Counted from the stretch's first letter, positions 39,335 through 50,282 are shown. The stretch is 64,000 nucleotides of DNA from Ignavibacteriota bacterium (GCA_013285405.1 CP053446.1:3643001-3707000); one strand, 5' to 3'. The notes: generated by a model not told the origin, from the letters alone. A program made the numbers and translations.

Positions 39335-40609
39335 TTATTTCAATGCTTTATCGGAGATATCCTTTCTATAATAAATATTTTCAAAATGGATTTTGGCTAA
39401 AGCTTTGTAGGCTCGATCTTTCGCTAATGATAAATTAAAATCCGGAAGTACAGAAGTAACACCTAAAACTCTTCCACCATTGGTTAGAATTTTACCATTA
39501 TCTTCTTTTGTACCTGAGTGAAAGACAACAATATCTGCCGGAAGTTCATCTAAACCTTTTATCTCAAAACCTTTCTGGAAAGAATCCGGATAACCTTTTG
39601 AAGCAGCAACAACACATACTGAGGAACCTCCATTATAATCAATAGAAGCTTTATCAACTTGTCCACACGCGGCTGTGAAAAGCAAATGCAAAAAATCTCC
39701 TTTAACAATTGGTAATACAACCTGAGTTTCAGGATCTCCAAACCTGCAATTAAATTCTATTACTTTGGGTCCTTCAGCAGTTATTATCAAACCTGCATAC
39801 AAACATCCGATAAAAGGTGCGTTTCTTTTTTTTAAGGTTTGAACAACGGGAAAGAATATTCTGTTTTTAATTTCTTCGAACATTTTCGGAGTGACTATTG
39901 GTGCAGGTGCAAACGCACCCATCCCACCTGTATTTTTTCCGGTATCATTATCACCAATTCTTTTATGATCCTGAGAAGCAGGTAAACAAACAAATTCATT
40001 GCCATCACAAATAGCAAAAACAGAAATTTCTTCACCAGCTAAAAATTCTTCCACTAAAACCCTATCGCCAGATGCGCCAAAAATCTTATCATTGAAAATC
40101 AAATTCAATGCTTGTTCCGCTTCGTCGGAGTTGTTACAAACAAAAACACCTTTACCAGCAGCTATTCCATCAGCTTTGATCACACACGGATACTTCTTTT
40201 GTTTAATAAATTCCCTGGCTGCACCAAACATATTAGAATTGAAAGGAATATAATTCGCGGTTGGTACACCTGCCTCCTTCATCACCTTCTTGGCAAAATA
40301 TTTTGATGATTCAATTTGAGCTGCTTCTTTATTGGGTCCAAAAACATTTATTTGATTATCGCGGAGTATGTTTGCGAGTCCTTCAACCAACGGTTGTTCA
40401 GGTCCAACTATTACCAAATCAATATTCTTTTCCTTGCAAAACTGAAGAATTTTTTGTTGTTCAGATGATGCAATGCTTACATTTTCACCGAGGAATTTTG
40501 TACCCGGATTACCTGGAATTAAATACAACTTCGTGAGAGATGGGCTTTGTTTTATTTTGTGGGCAAGCGCATGTTCTCTCCCACCAGAACCGATTATTGC
40601 AATGTTCAT
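39335..40609 (-). CDS. purD: Phosphoribosylamine-glycine ligase (GARS)
   Basis: 424 residues, full length. ATP-grasp enzyme of purine synthesis: N-terminal MNIAIIGSGGREHALAHKI, ADGIAAGKGVFVC (ATP-binding), EEFLAGEEISVFAICDG, the PurD signature RIGDNDTGKNTGGMGAFAP, and EFNCRFGDPETQ. It catalyses the second step of de novo IMP synthesis. It lies directly after the glycosyltransferase stop; guaB, another purine gene, lies further upstream on the same strand. Confidence 0.96.
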   Translation of the reverse strand: MNIAIIGSGGREHALAHKIKQSPSLTKLYLIPGNPGTKFLGENVSIASSEQQKILQFCKEKNIDLVIVGPEQPLVEGLANILRDNQINVFGPNKEAAQIESSKYFAKKVMKEAGVPTANYIPFNSNMFGAAREFIKQKKYPCVIKADGIAAGKGVFVCNNSDEAEQALNLIFNDKIFGASGDRVLVEEFLAGEEISVFAICDGNEFVCLPASQDHKRIGDNDTGKNTGGMGAFAPAPIVTPKMFEEIKNRIFFPVVQTLKKRNAPFIGCLYAGLIITAEGPKVIEFNCRFGDPETQVVLPIVKGDFLHLLFTAACGQVDKASIDYNGGSSVCVVAASKGYPDSFQKGFEIKGLDELPADIVVFHSGTKEDNGKILTNGGRVLGVTSVLPDFNLSLAKDRAYKALAKIHFENIYYRKDISDKALK

Positions 40610-41887
40610 TTAAACCCTCAATACTTTATTCATTTGTTTGGCTAATTGTTCGGTCAATAAATCCCTTCTGAATGATTCCACAAATTTTTCATCCGGAACA
40701 GGTAATTTACCTTCTTTATACAAATTATAAACCTGAATGATTGTGTTCTTTATTTGTTCAATATTATCAGGTTCAGTGATAAAAGCAGCTTTGTATTCGG
40801 ATGCTGCTGTTTTAAGTGAGCCTTCAGGCAAACAAGCTATGATTGTTTTTTTTGTTCCAAAGTATTCATAAAGCTTTCCACTCGAAACTGTCGATGCACT
40901 TTTTCCATTTCCGACCATAATCCAGAGTACATCACTCATCATTAATTTTTGTATCGCTTGTAAGTGGTCAACATATCCATATTCAATTACGTAAGCTTCA
41001 AGGTTCATAGTTTTAATAAGTTTTCTATTTTCTATTCCTAACAATCCAACAAATGATAATCTGATATTTTCAGCTATAGATGGATTCTCTGTTATTATCT
41101 TTTTGAATGCGTGAAGAAAATATTTTGGCGTTATATATTCATAGAATAAACCGGAGTAAGTAATAAGCATTTTATCATTTGGTTTTTGTATCTGTTCTGT
41201 CTTTGCAAAATCATCCGGATCATAACCATGGGGAATAATAAATACTTCATCAAACGATAAAAATTTATAGTCTTTGATCAGCTTTTCTTTTATTCGCCGA
41301 TTAGTAACTATTATTCTGTCAACAGCTTTTAATGCTTTGTACTCCTTTCTTTTATGAATACTTTTATGAAACGGAGTCAGATAAAATGAAAATTGATTAT
41401 CCACCCAAAGATCACGATAATCAAATATCATTGGTATGTTATGTATTTTTTTTATATCACTAAAAATATCAAATTGACTAAAAGGCGGACTGGAAATGAA
41501 TATGCAATCGAAGTGTTCATTTGATAGAACTTCAAGAGTTTTTTTGTAAGCATTTTTGGACCAGGAGAGTTTGTTATCAGGTATAAAAAATATCTGGCTT
41601 AATCTATTGAATGTTTTACGCACTAATTCAGCCGGAAGTTTTACCGTCCTTTTTTTTGAGAGCAATGAGTTCGGCTCAGAACCAGTAACTCTTATAACTC
41701 TTACGCCAATGTCATCTAATTCTTTTTGTAATGAATTGTCATGTGCAAAGTATGCAACATCTGCAGTTGTTATTACGGTTGGGTCCCAATTAAAATTTTT
41801 TAAATACTTGATGAATTTAAGTGTACGCTGGACTCCACTTAACCCCATTGGAGGAAAATAGTATGCAATGACGAGTACTTTGTGCAT
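40610..41887 (-). CDS. Glycosyltransferase family 4-like protein
   Basis: 425 residues with GT-B features: N-terminal VLVIAYYFPPMGLSGVQRTLKFIKYL (donor-side start of GT4 enzymes), IIPHGYDPDDF, ITYSGLFYEYITPKYFLHAF, and a C-terminal SSGKLYEYFGTKKTIIACLPEGS that binds nucleotide sugar. It probably builds a surface polysaccharide or lipid-linked glycan. It is sandwiched between purine genes guaB and purD with no gap before purD, so it may be part of that transcript by position only. Confidence 0.8.
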   Translation of the reverse strand: MHKVLVIAYYFPPMGLSGVQRTLKFIKYLKNFNWDPTVITTADVAYFAHDNSLQKELDDIGVRVIRVTGSEPNSLLSKKRTVKLPAELVRKTFNRLSQIFFIPDNKLSWSKNAYKKTLEVLSNEHFDCIFISSPPFSQFDIFSDIKKIHNIPMIFDYRDLWVDNQFSFYLTPFHKSIHKRKEYKALKAVDRIIVTNRRIKEKLIKDYKFLSFDEVFIIPHGYDPDDFAKTEQIQKPNDKMLITYSGLFYEYITPKYFLHAFKKIITENPSIAENIRLSFVGLLGIENRKLIKTMNLEAYVIEYGYVDHLQAIQKLMMSDVLWIMVGNGKSASTVSSGKLYEYFGTKKTIIACLPEGSLKTAASEYKAAFITEPDNIEQIKNTIIQVYNLYKEGKLPVPDEKFVESFRRDLLTEQLAKQMNKVLRV

Positions 41888-41914
41888 TTAAAATTATTTG
41901 CCCTTTTAAGAAAA

Positions 41915-43387
41915 CTAAGATTTAACCTGATAGTTAGGTGCTTCCTGAGTTATGATTACATCGTGTGGATGACTTTCTTTCAAACCTGAAGAGGTCATCT
42001 TAACAAATCTTGCATTCTTTCTGAGTTGCTCAATATTCTTTACTCCACAATAACCCATTGCTGCTCTTAAACCACCGACTAATTGATAAATCGTATGTTC
42101 TAATGGACCTTTATACGGAACTCTGCCTTCAACTCCTTCAGGTACTAATTTAGCAATGTCATCTTCGGCATCCTGGAAATATCGATCCTTGCTTCCTTCT
42201 TTCATTGCAGCCAAACTACCCATACCTCTGTAAGATTTAAAACTTCTCCCTTCATAGAGGATTGATTCACCCGGACTCTCTTCAACACCCGCGAAAAGAC
42301 TACCGATCATTACACTGTGTGCTCCGGCTGCAAGAACCTTAGCAACATCACCAGTCTGCTTTATTCCTCCATCAGCAATTAAGGGAATTCCTAATTTTTT
42401 GACCGCCCGATATGCATTCATCACGGCAGATATTTGCGGAACACCAACGCCAGCAATAACTCTGGTTGTGCAAATTGAACCTGGACCAATTCCAATTTTT
42501 ATCGCATCCACCTTGCAATTTATCAAATCAATTGCTGCTTCATAAGTTCCTATATTTCCAGCGATTAATTGAATATATCTAAATTTTTTTCTTGCTTCCT
42601 GAATTGTTTTAATAACACCGGTTGAGTGACCGTGTGCAGTATCAATTATAATCGTATCTGCACCAGCTTTGGTTAAAGCGTCTATCCTATCAAATGTATC
42701 TCTTGTTACTCCAACTGCTGCTCCCACTCTTAGTCTGCCATGCTCATCCTTACAAGCAAGAGGATGTCTTTTCTTCTTCATAATATCTTTAAAGGTTATT
42801 AAACCTCTCAGAATCCCCTTCTTATCAACCACCGGAAGCTTTTCTATTTTATGCCGCTGAAGTATCTTTTCCGCTTTTTCCAATGTTGTACCTATTGGCG
42901 CAGTAACCAGATTATCTTTTGTCATTAATTGTGAAACTCTCAACTTTTCATTTGGTTCAAATCGTAAATCTCTGTTCGTTAATATTCCAACAAGTCGTTT
43001 TGTACTGTCTACTATGGGTATCCCTGAAACGCTATACTTTCTCATTAATTCCAACGCGTCTCTAATAGTTTTATCAGGAGACAATGTTACAGGATCTTTT
43101 ATCATCCCACTTTCTGATCTTTTAACTTTATCTACTTCTTCACACTGTCTTTCAATATTCATATTTTTATGGAGGATCCCGATTCCGCCTTCTCTTGCTA
43201 ATGCAATTGCAAGATTGGCTTCAGTAACCGTATCCATTGCCGCAGAAATAATCGGGATGTTTAATTTAATTTCCGGTGTAAGATAAGTGGTAACATCAAC
43301 CTCGCGTGGTAATACAGATGATTTTGCAGGAACCAATAATACATCATCAAATGTAAGTGCTTCTTCTATTTTAAATTTTTCATTCAT
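41915..43387 (-). CDS. guaB: IMP dehydrogenase
   Basis: 490 residues, full length. The N-terminal barrel start [23 protein letters not shown] precedes two CBS domains (about 95-205). The catalytic loop [18 protein letters not shown] holds the active-site Cys, and [13 protein letters not shown] and the flap with [10 protein letters not shown] follow. It oxidises IMP to XMP, the committed step to GMP. Confidence 0.97.
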   Translation of the reverse strand: MNEKFKIEEALTFDDVLLVPAKSSVLPREVDVTTYLTPEIKLNIPIISAAMDTVTEANLAIALAREGGIGILHKNMNIERQCEEVDKVKRSESGMIKDPVTLSPDKTIRDALELMRKYSVSGIPIVDSTKRLVGILTNRDLRFEPNEKLRVSQLMTKDNLVTAPIGTTLEKAEKILQRHKIEKLPVVDKKGILRGLITFKDIMKKKRHPLACKDEHGRLRVGAAVGVTRDTFDRIDALTKAGADTIIIDTAHGHSTGVIKTIQEARKKFRYIQLIAGNIGTYEAAIDLINCKVDAIKIGIGPGSICTTRVIAGVGVPQISAVMNAYRAVKKLGIPLIADGGIKQTGDVAKVLAAGAHSVMIGSLFAGVEESPGESILYEGRSFKSYRGMGSLAAMKEGSKDRYFQDAEDDIAKLVPEGVEGRVPYKGPLEHTIYQLVGGLRAAMGYCGVKNIEQLRKNARFVKMTSSGLKESHPHDVIITQEAPNYQVKS

Positions 43388-43398
43388 CTTGATTCTAT

Positions 43399-44568
43399 CT
43401 AATCAAATGCTGGAATTCCGGTTATATCTTCACCAAGAATAAGTGTGTGCATTTCGTGAGTTCCTTCATAAGTTTTTACTGATTCAAGGTTAGCTGCATG
43501 TCTCATTATTGGGTATTCGTCCAGGATGCCGTTTGCACCATGAATTTCCCGTGATATTCTTGCAATGTCAAGAGCTTTTTCACAATTGTTTCGCTTTGCC
43601 ATAGAAACATGAACATGTTTTGCTTCCCCTTTATCCATCATCCTCCCAAGTTGTAGATTTAAAAGCTGAGCTTTGGTAATCTCGGTTATCATATAGACAA
43701 GTTTTTCCTGAGTCATCTGATATCCAGCTATTGGTTTGCTGAATTGCTTCCTGCTTTTTGAATAATTCAGTGATGAGTCATAACAAGCCATCATTGCACC
43801 TACAACTCCCCATGCAATACCGTATCTTGCCTGGTTCAAACACATCAATGCATTTTTTAATCCTTCAGTTTTGGGAAGCAGATTATGCTCCGGAAGAAAA
43901 ACATTATCAAAAATTAATTCTGAAGTTACTGAGGCCCGAAGTGAATGCTTGCCCTTCATCTCTGGTGCTGCATAACCTTTCATTCCTTTCTCAACTAGAA
44001 ATCCTCGAATAGTACCATCAAGTTTTGCCCAAACAACAGCAACATCAGCTATTGTTCCGTTTGTTATCCACATCTTTGCACCATTGAGATTAAAACCACC
44101 ATTAACTCTATCAGCTTTAGTTATCATCCCGGAAGGATTAGAACCAAAATCCGGTTCCGTCAAACCAAAGCAACCAATCTTCGAACCATTTGCAAGTTGA
44201 GGAAGCCATTTATTTTTTTGCTCTTCGTTACCAAATCGAAATATCGGATACATCACTAACGAGCTCTGAACCGAAACAAAACTTCTGATTCCACTATCTC
44301 CGCGTTCCAATTCCTGTGCAATCAATCCATAAGAAACATAGTTAAGTTCTGCACAACCATATTTTTGTGGAAGAGTATTTCCAAATAAACCAAGTTCAGC
44401 CATCTTTGGTATAAGATGCATCGGGAATGTAGATTCACGATTATGCTTTTCAATTATTGGAATGATTTCATCAGAAACGAATTCCCGCACTGTATTCCGA
44501 ATCATAATCTCCTCCGGAGTCAGCAGCGATTCAATATTATAATAATCTACACCTGGAAATTTATTCAT
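43399..44568 (-). CDS. gcdH: Acyl-CoA dehydrogenase, glutaryl-CoA dehydrogenase-like
   Basis: 389 residues. FAD-binding motifs [15 protein letters not shown] and [18 protein letters not shown], substrate-binding [33 protein letters not shown], and catalytic Glu in [19 protein letters not shown]. These are characteristic of GCDH, which oxidatively decarboxylates glutaryl-CoA to crotonyl-CoA in lysine/tryptophan breakdown. Adjacent to guaB (11 bp) but functionally unrelated. Confidence 0.85.
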   Translation of the reverse strand: MNKFPGVDYYNIESLLTPEEIMIRNTVREFVSDEIIPIIEKHNRESTFPMHLIPKMAELGLFGNTLPQKYGCAELNYVSYGLIAQELERGDSGIRSFVSVQSSLVMYPIFRFGNEEQKNKWLPQLANGSKIGCFGLTEPDFGSNPSGMITKADRVNGGFNLNGAKMWITNGTIADVAVVWAKLDGTIRGFLVEKGMKGYAAPEMKGKHSLRASVTSELIFDNVFLPEHNLLPKTEGLKNALMCLNQARYGIAWGVVGAMMACYDSSLNYSKSRKQFSKPIAGYQMTQEKLVYMITEITKAQLLNLQLGRMMDKGEAKHVHVSMAKRNNCEKALDIARISREIHGANGILDEYPIMRHAANLESVKTYEGTHEMHTLILGEDITGIPAFD

Positions 44569-45051
44569 TGATTTTTTTTGTGAAATAATGAGTATAAATT
44601 TAGCGAAACTCTATCAAGCACGCAATAAATTACATAATACGTTAATAAGTAAATGTAGAACATTTTCAGTGGAATGGTTTCTTTTTCATTTTGCCTCTAA
44701 AACAAATTGCTTTCGTCCAACACTTTTAATGGATAATGCTTTTAGATACCAGATATTAAATCTTTGTCACGAGTTGCAAAATTGGTAAAGAATTAATTTA
44801 TGCAAAAACAATATTTATTATAGCATATTCGATTTTGTTAGCCACAATTATTAGAATCATTATCAGAATTCTTTTAACAATAACTCAGTCTTTGATTAAT
44901 ATCCAAGAAAGAATGAAGACATTTGTGTCAGATCTGATTCGGATTTCACAAGACATCTACAATTCATCAAATTATTTTGTCTTCAATTAGTGAACGGAAG
45001 TCTAATAAATTTCGCGTAGTAATCAGAGTTTCAATATTAGACGCAAAGTTG
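44569..45051. other. Intergenic region before tRNA-Ser
   Basis: About 480 bp. No gene is convincing. A plus-strand open frame of about 63 codons ending at about 44990 would give a hydrophobic peptide (TIFIIAYSILLATIIRIIIRILLTI) but has no start codon with good context. The frame at 44588-44788 has no recognisable feature. Confidence 0.4.
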
Positions 45052-45059
45052 TATTTTTG
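45052..45059 (+). promoter_or_regulatory. TAnnTTTG promoter element for tRNA-Ser
   Basis: TATTTTTG lies 17 bp upstream of the tRNA-Ser 5' end, the expected place for a Bacteroidota -7 element. The upstream box is not clear. Confidence 0.35.
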
Positions 45060-45076
45060 CATTGCGAATTTGAATC

Positions 45077-45166
45077 GGAGAGATGGCCGAGTGGCTGAAG
45101 GCAACGGTTTGCTAAACCGTCGTACTGGGTAAACTGGTACCGAGAGTTCGAATCTCTCTCTCTCCG
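45077..45166 (+). tRNA. tRNA-Ser (anticodon GCT)
   Basis: 90-nt class II tRNA: acceptor GGAGAGA/TCTCTCC, discriminator G as usual for Ser, anticodon stem ACGGT/ACCGT with loop TTGCTAA, long variable arm containing GTACTGGGTAAACTGGTACC, T-arm GAGAG-TTCGAAT-CTCTC. CCA is not encoded. Two altered copies of its 3' part lie directly downstream. Confidence 0.95.
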
Positions 45167-45356
45167 CTATTCATTTCATCAAAAATTAATTATTAGATTG
45201 AAGTAAATTAGTACCGAGAAGTTCTCCCAGAGGGACTCCTTCGGAAGAATCTCTCTCTCCGCTATTCATTTCATCAAAAATTAATTATTAGATTGAAGTA
45301 AACTGGTACCGAGAAGTTCTCCCAGAGGGACTCCTTCGGAGGAATCTCTCTCTCCG
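45167..45356 (+). repeat. Two 95-bp tandem copies of the tRNA-Ser 3' part with a T-loop insert
   Basis: Each unit has a 35-40 bp AT-rich spacer starting CTATTCATTTC, then the end of the tRNA-Ser variable arm (GGTACCGAGA or AGTACCGAGA), T-arm and acceptor 3' strand ending at 45261 and 45356. The T-loop is interrupted directly after GTTC by a 22-nt insert (45225-45246 and 45320-45341) made of two small hairpins, TCCC-AGA-GGGA and CTCC-TTC-GGA. The insert start TCCC..AGGGA.TCCT matches the insert in the 10.1-11.0 kb array. After this, to 45608, I see no gene; a GGACTTTCGTCC hairpin is at about 45538. Confidence 0.85.
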
Positions 45357-45608
45357 CACATTTTCAAGATGAAATAATACCTCAGTCTTTTTTATTCTCC
45401 CTATCGTTTAATAAAATTTATTCAGGCGACACTTTGACTATAAAAGAATGGGCATCGCTGCCCGCACGAAACGGAAGATATTTTTAACTTTACTTCGTCA
45501 TTTCTTATAATTTAAGTTTTTGAGTTGGATTAATCAGGACTTTCGTCCTATGCGAATTATTCATTTTTTTTAATACTTTTCATTATCAAAAAAACAAAAG
45601 TATCAAAA

Positions 45609-47279
45609 ATGAAAAACAATCCTCTGTCAAAAATCATGATCCATATCTTCAGGATATTCAAAGAATTTCTTCTAATATCAATTATAATTTTTTCTTTGAA
45701 TCTGAACTTCATCAATGCTCAAGCAGACAGTTTAAAAATAAAAACAAATAAATACACACAAAATTTGTCAACTGCAGCAGTCGAAATTGATGATAAGAAA
45801 TTATTTTATGTTAGAGGAATAACTTCCTTTCCTGCTGGAGAGAGAGCAAAAATAATTTCTGAAAGAATAATTAACCTTGCTGAGGAAAAATCTTTCATTC
45901 CTGATTCACTTAAAGTACAAGAGGAATCAGATCGTCATTTAATAATAGCAAATGGAAATCTTGTTCTGAGAATATTTGATGCTGACGCTGAAATTGAAGG
46001 AGTTGACAGGAAGTTACTTGCTGAAATGGTAAGAGATAATATTATTAAATCAATAAATGATTATCGTTATGAAAGAAGCAGCCAGCTGCTAATCAAACGA
46101 ATTATTTATTCAGTCGTCGCTACTTTATTATTAATTGTAATTCTGTTTTTACTTAAACTATTTTCAAAAAGAATAAATGATTTCCTTGAATCTAAACTGA
46201 AATCAAAAATTGAAGGTCTGGAAACTCAATCATTCAGTCTTATTCAAGCTAAACAGCTTTGGACGGGATTGAAAGGTTTCATCAATACCGTCAAATTCTT
46301 TTTGATTGTTTTGTTAATATTAATTTATATTAATTTCGTTCTGGGTTTATTTCCTTTAACAAGACCAATTGCTAAAGAAATATTCTCATTAATATTTGAG
46401 CCGTTGGGTTTAATTGGTCGTTCAATATTATCTGCTTTACCGAATATTGCATTTCTGGTAATACTTATTATTTGTGTCCGATATTTATTGAAACTTGTAA
46501 AATTATTTTTTAAAGGAATTAGTCAAGGTACGATTGAGTTGACTAACTTTGATCCTGACTGGTCAATTCCTACTTATAAAATAGTCCGTTTTTTAATCAT
46601 TGTCTTCACTGTGGTTATCGCATATCCATATATTCCTGGTTCTGAATCAGATGCCTTCAAAGGGGTTTCAGTTTTGCTCGGAATCATGTTTTCCATCGGG
46701 TCTTCCTCATTTATAAGCAACATCGTGGCTGGTTATAGTTTGACATATCGCAGAGCATTTAAACTTGGAGATTTCATTAAAGTAGATAATGATTTTGGTG
46801 AAGTAATTGATATGAAACCATTTGTTACACGGATCAGAACTCCTAAAAATGAGGAAGTTATCATACCAAACTCAAAACTCATCGACACTCAGGTATTCAA
46901 CTATAGTTCACTTGCCAAAAAGAAGGGACTTATTCTCCACACTTCAGTAGGAATTGGATACGAAACTCCCTGGCGATTAGTTGAAGAAATGCTGAGAACA
47001 GCAGCAGACCGTACCGAAGGGTTATTAAAAGATCCACCATCTTACGTTTTGCAAAAATCTCTTGGTGATTTCGCTATTGTGTATGAAATTAATGCTTACT
47101 GTAATGAGCCTTCTCAAATGATGAAAATTTATACAAGGCTTCATCAAAGTATTCTCGATATCTTTAATGAGAATAATATTCAGATAATGACTCCTGCTTA
47201 TGAAGGTGATCCATCGGAACCAAAAATAGTATCAAAAGACAAATGGCATACACAGCTTAAAGCTGATGGAAAAAGTTAG
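45609..47279 (+). CDS. MscS-family mechanosensitive channel with a long N-terminal domain
   Basis: 556 residues. Signal or first membrane segment (EFLLISIIIFSLNLNFINAQ), a periplasmic region (40-160), several transmembrane helices between about 165 and 365, then the MscS pore and cytoplasmic domain: GVSVLLGIMFSIGSSSFISNIVAGYSLTYRRAFKLGDFIKV and EEVIIPNSKLID. Larger than the minimal E. coli MscS (286 residues). Opens on membrane tension in the inner membrane. It overlaps ribD by 14 bp, so it heads the riboflavin transcript. Confidence 0.88.
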   Translation: MKNNPLSKIMIHIFRIFKEFLLISIIIFSLNLNFINAQADSLKIKTNKYTQNLSTAAVEIDDKKLFYVRGITSFPAGERAKIISERIINLAEEKSFIPDSLKVQEESDRHLIIANGNLVLRIFDADAEIEGVDRKLLAEMVRDNIIKSINDYRYERSSQLLIKRIIYSVVATLLLIVILFLLKLFSKRINDFLESKLKSKIEGLETQSFSLIQAKQLWTGLKGFINTVKFFLIVLLILIYINFVLGLFPLTRPIAKEIFSLIFEPLGLIGRSILSALPNIAFLVILIICVRYLLKLVKLFFKGISQGTIELTNFDPDWSIPTYKIVRFLIIVFTVVIAYPYIPGSESDAFKGVSVLLGIMFSIGSSSFISNIVAGYSLTYRRAFKLGDFIKVDNDFGEVIDMKPFVTRIRTPKNEEVIIPNSKLIDTQVFNYSSLAKKKGLILHTSVGIGYETPWRLVEEMLRTAADRTEGLLKDPPSYVLQKSLGDFAIVYEINAYCNEPSQMMKIYTRLHQSILDIFNENNIQIMTPAYEGDPSEPKIVSKDKWHTQLKADGKS

Positions 47280-48348
47280 AGATTTAGATAGATATATTCG
47301 GGCTTGTTTTAATCTTGCTCAAAAAGGTAGAGGGAATGTTAGTCCAAATCCACTCGTTGGAGCATTATTAGTTAAGAATGGAAAAATTATTGCTCGGGGG
47401 TACCATAAAAAATTTGGAGATGCGCATGCAGAAGTCAACGCAATAAATAATTCCAGAACAGATGTGTCCGGAGCTACTCTTTATTGCAATCTTGAACCAT
47501 GTTGTCATACAAATAAGCAAACTCCCCCGTGTGTTCCACTTATAATTAAAAAAAAAATTAAAAGGGTTGTAATAAGTAACCTCGATCCAAACACAGAAGT
47601 TAATGGAAGAGGTGTTAAGCAGTTAAGAGATGCCGGTATAGAAGTAATAACGGGAATTCTTGAACATGAAGGAAAAGATTTAAATAAATTTTATTTTAAA
47701 TATACCGCTGAAAAAATTCCTTACATTACTTTAAAAATTGCTCAATCAATTGATGGTAAAATCAGTTTGTCAAATAAGCAGCAAACCTGGTTAACCGGAA
47801 AAGAATCAATTGAAAATGTTCACCGGCTCAGAGGTGAGTACGATGCCGTTTTGGTTGGTGCTAACACAATAAAAACGGATGACCCCCAGTTAAATGTAAG
47901 ACTCATTAGAGCAAGAAATCCTATTCGAATTATTATTGACGGTAAACTCAGTCTTCCCATTAAATCAAAAATCCTTAATTGTTCTGATATTGAAAAGACT
48001 TGGATATTCACGTCATCCTCATCGAGCTCCAAAAAAATTATTTTTCTTGAAAAACTTGGAATTAAAATAACCCAGATACAGCCAACACTGAATGATGAAA
48101 TTAAACTGCTCAATGTGTTAAAAATTTTAGCCGAAAATAAAATTACCTCCCTGCTGGTTGAAGGTGGACAAAAAATCTTCTCTCAATTTCTAAATCAGAA
48201 TCTTTTTGATGAAATTTTGGTCTTCCAGAGTCCTATTATTTTAGGTAAAGGAATAAACGCCTTTGATAGTGTAAAACTGAAACAACTCAGGCTGAAAGTA
48301 GTCTCACAGTTTGGTAATGATATCAGGATAGTTTTGGTCAAAAAATAG
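47266..48348 (+). CDS. ribD: Bifunctional diaminohydroxyphosphoribosylaminopyrimidine deaminase / reductase
   Basis: 360 residues. The N-terminal deaminase domain has the zinc motif HAEVNAI and CNLEPCCHTNKQTPPC. The C-terminal reductase domain begins PYITLKIAQSIDGKISL and contains VGANTIKTDDPQLNVR and LLVEGGQKIF. It carries out steps 2 and 3 of riboflavin synthesis. The start lies inside the MscS 3' end (14-bp overlap). First of four rib genes. Confidence 0.95.
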   Translation: MEKVRDLDRYIRACFNLAQKGRGNVSPNPLVGALLVKNGKIIARGYHKKFGDAHAEVNAINNSRTDVSGATLYCNLEPCCHTNKQTPPCVPLIIKKKIKRVVISNLDPNTEVNGRGVKQLRDAGIEVITGILEHEGKDLNKFYFKYTAEKIPYITLKIAQSIDGKISLSNKQQTWLTGKESIENVHRLRGEYDAVLVGANTIKTDDPQLNVRLIRARNPIRIIIDGKLSLPIKSKILNCSDIEKTWIFTSSSSSSKKIIFLEKLGIKITQIQPTLNDEIKLLNVLKILAENKITSLLVEGGQKIFSQFLNQNLFDEILVFQSPIILGKGINAFDSVKLKQLRLKVVSQFGNDIRIVLVKK

Positions 48349-48386
48349 CTGATTAGTTTCTGATCGAAAATAATTAACTTTACTTT

Positions 48387-49034
48387 ATGTTTACCGGAAT
48401 AGTTGAAGAAATAGGTAAAATTGAGAGGGTTAGCCCAATTCAAGGTGGCTATTCAATCAAAGTGAAATCCAGTAAAATTATTGATGACCTCTCAGTTAAT
48501 GATTCTGTTTGCATTGATGGAGTTTGCCTTACAGTTACAAAAAAAGATAGTTCATTTTTTTTTGCAGATGCAGTTGGCGCAACTCTCGAAAAAACTACTT
48601 TTGGAAATCTCAAAACCGATTCATTTGTAAACCTTGAGAGATCATTAAAATTAAGCGACAGACTTGGTGGTCACCTGGTACAAGGTCACGTAAATGGTAT
48701 CGGAAATATTTCGGAAATAAAAAAGCTTGGGGAAAATTATCTGGTTAAAGTTGTTATACCTCAGCAATTAGAAAAATATTTAATTAAGGAAGGTTCAATT
48801 GCTATAAATGGAATAAGTCTTACGATAGCTGATTTGAACACGAATGAAATCTCAATTTCAATAATTCCGCACACATGGCAAAATACAAACTTCAATTCCA
48901 AAAAAGTAGCAGACGAAGTAAATATTGAAATAGATATTTTAGCAAAGTATGTTGAAAAGCTTTTAAATAATGAAAACACCAGAGCAGTTGAAATCAAACT
49001 GACTGAAAACTGGTTAAAAGAACTAGGATATTAA
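48387..49034 (+). CDS. ribE: Riboflavin synthase alpha chain
   Basis: 215 residues with the two internally similar lumazine-binding domains. N-terminal MFTGIVEEIGKIE is diagnostic, with VNDSVCIDGVCLTVT in the first half and IKEGSIAINGISLTIADL in the second. It joins two 6,7-dimethyl-8-ribityllumazine molecules into riboflavin. No RFN riboswitch was recognised upstream of the operon. Confidence 0.95.
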   Translation: MFTGIVEEIGKIERVSPIQGGYSIKVKSSKIIDDLSVNDSVCIDGVCLTVTKKDSSFFFADAVGATLEKTTFGNLKTDSFVNLERSLKLSDRLGGHLVQGHVNGIGNISEIKKLGENYLVKVVIPQQLEKYLIKEGSIAINGISLTIADLNTNEISISIIPHTWQNTNFNSKKVADEVNIEIDILAKYVEKLLNNENTRAVEIKLTENWLKELGY

Positions 49035-49046
49035 TGAAAAGTAAAA

Positions 49047-50282
49047 ATGAAAAGTAAATCAAATAATCATAACGAATTCAAATTCAATACAATTGAAGAA
49101 GCAATTGCAGATATAAAAGCTGGCAAGATGCTGATTGTTGTTGATGATCCGGATCGTGAGAATGAGGGCGATCTGGTTATGGCTGCTGAACTTTGTAAAC
49201 CAAAAGATGTTAACTTCATTACACGCGAAGGAAGAGGAATACTTTGTTTACCAATCAATGAAGAGAAAGCGCATGAACTCAATCTTGATTTGATGGTGCA
49301 GAACAATACTGCACTTCATGGAACACCATTTTCTGTTTCAATAGATTACAGACACGGAACCACAACCGGAATTTCTGCACACGATCGTGCAATTACCATT
49401 AATAGAGCAGCAGATAAAAAAGTTATTCCGGATGATTTTGCCAGACCAGGACATATTTTTCCGTTGATCGCAAAAAAAGGCGGAGTCTTAAAACGTGCTG
49501 GTCATACCGAGGCAGTTGTCGATCTTATAAATCTCGCAGGTTTAAATCCTGTAGGTGTATTATGTGAAATTCTTGACGAAGATGGAACAATGGCGAGAGT
49601 TCCCAAATTATTGGAATTTGCAAAGCAGTATAATCTCAAAATCATTACTATCACTGATCTCATCGAATACAGAATGTCAAGAGAACACTTTGTTCAAAAA
49701 AAAGTTATCATAGATCTGCCTACAAGATATGGCAATTTCAAATTGCATTTGTATGAAAATACTTTAGATCCTTTGGACAATCCAATGGCATTGGTAAAAG
49801 GAGATATCAACGGTGATGATCCGGTTTTGGTACGAGTTCATTCAGAATGTTTAACCGGAGATATTTTTGGTTCAAAGCGCTGCGATTGCGGTGAACAATT
49901 GATTGCAGCGATGAGCATGGTTGAGAAAGAAGGAAAAGGTGTAGTGCTTTATATGCGTCAGGAAGGCAGAGGAATTGGATTAGTGAACAAACTGCTTGCC
50001 TATCATCTGCAGGAAAATGGTAAAGATACTGTTGAAGCTAATGAAGCTCTCGGATTCAAAGCTGATCTGAGGGATTATGGAACCGGTGCACAAATTTTAA
50101 AAGATCTCGGCTTAAAAAAAATTAAGCTTCTCACAAATAATCCAAAAAAAGTTATTGGTTTGAAAGGTTACAATCTTGAAATAGTTGAAAGAGTACCGAT
50201 AGAAATCGAACCAAATCCCATAAATGCAAAATATCTTAAAACAAAGCGCGACAGATTAGGTCATCTGCTTCATTCAGAATAA
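49047..50282 (+). CDS. ribBA: Bifunctional DHBP synthase / GTP cyclohydrolase II
   Basis: 411 residues. The N-terminal RibB domain has [29 protein letters not shown] and GHTEAVVDL. The C-terminal RibA domain has [24 protein letters not shown] (zinc Cys cluster), [10 protein letters not shown] and LLTNNPKKV. It supplies both precursors of lumazine. An in-frame ATG 49047 follows the ribE stop by 12 bp. Confidence 0.96.
   Translation: MKSKSNNHNEFKFNTIEEAIADIKAGKMLIVVDDPDRENEGDLVMAAELCKPKDVNFITREGRGILCLPINEEKAHELNLDLMVQNNTALHGTPFSVSIDYRHGTTTGISAHDRAITINRAADKKVIPDDFARPGHIFPLIAKKGGVLKRAGHTEAVVDLINLAGLNPVGVLCEILDEDGTMARVPKLLEFAKQYNLKIITITDLIEYRMSREHFVQKKVIIDLPTRYGNFKLHLYENTLDPLDNPMALVKGDINGDDPVLVRVHSECLTGDIFGSKRCDCGEQLIAAMSMVEKEGKGVVLYMRQEGRGIGLVNKLLAYHLQENGKDTVEANEALGFKADLRDYGTGAQILKDLGLKKIKLLTNNPKKVIGLKGYNLEIVERVPIEIEPNPINAKYLKTKRDRLGHLLHSE

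Noticed and set aside
44588..44788. 66-codon plus-strand frame after the acyl-CoA dehydrogenase
   Set aside because: No domain, no ribosome-binding site, and a composition like intergenic DNA.
45361..45608. FMN riboswitch before the riboflavin operon
   Set aside because: No RFN consensus such as the conserved AGGGC...GGTGAAAUUCC pattern was seen; the region before MscS and ribD shows only a small GGACTTTCGTCC hairpin.
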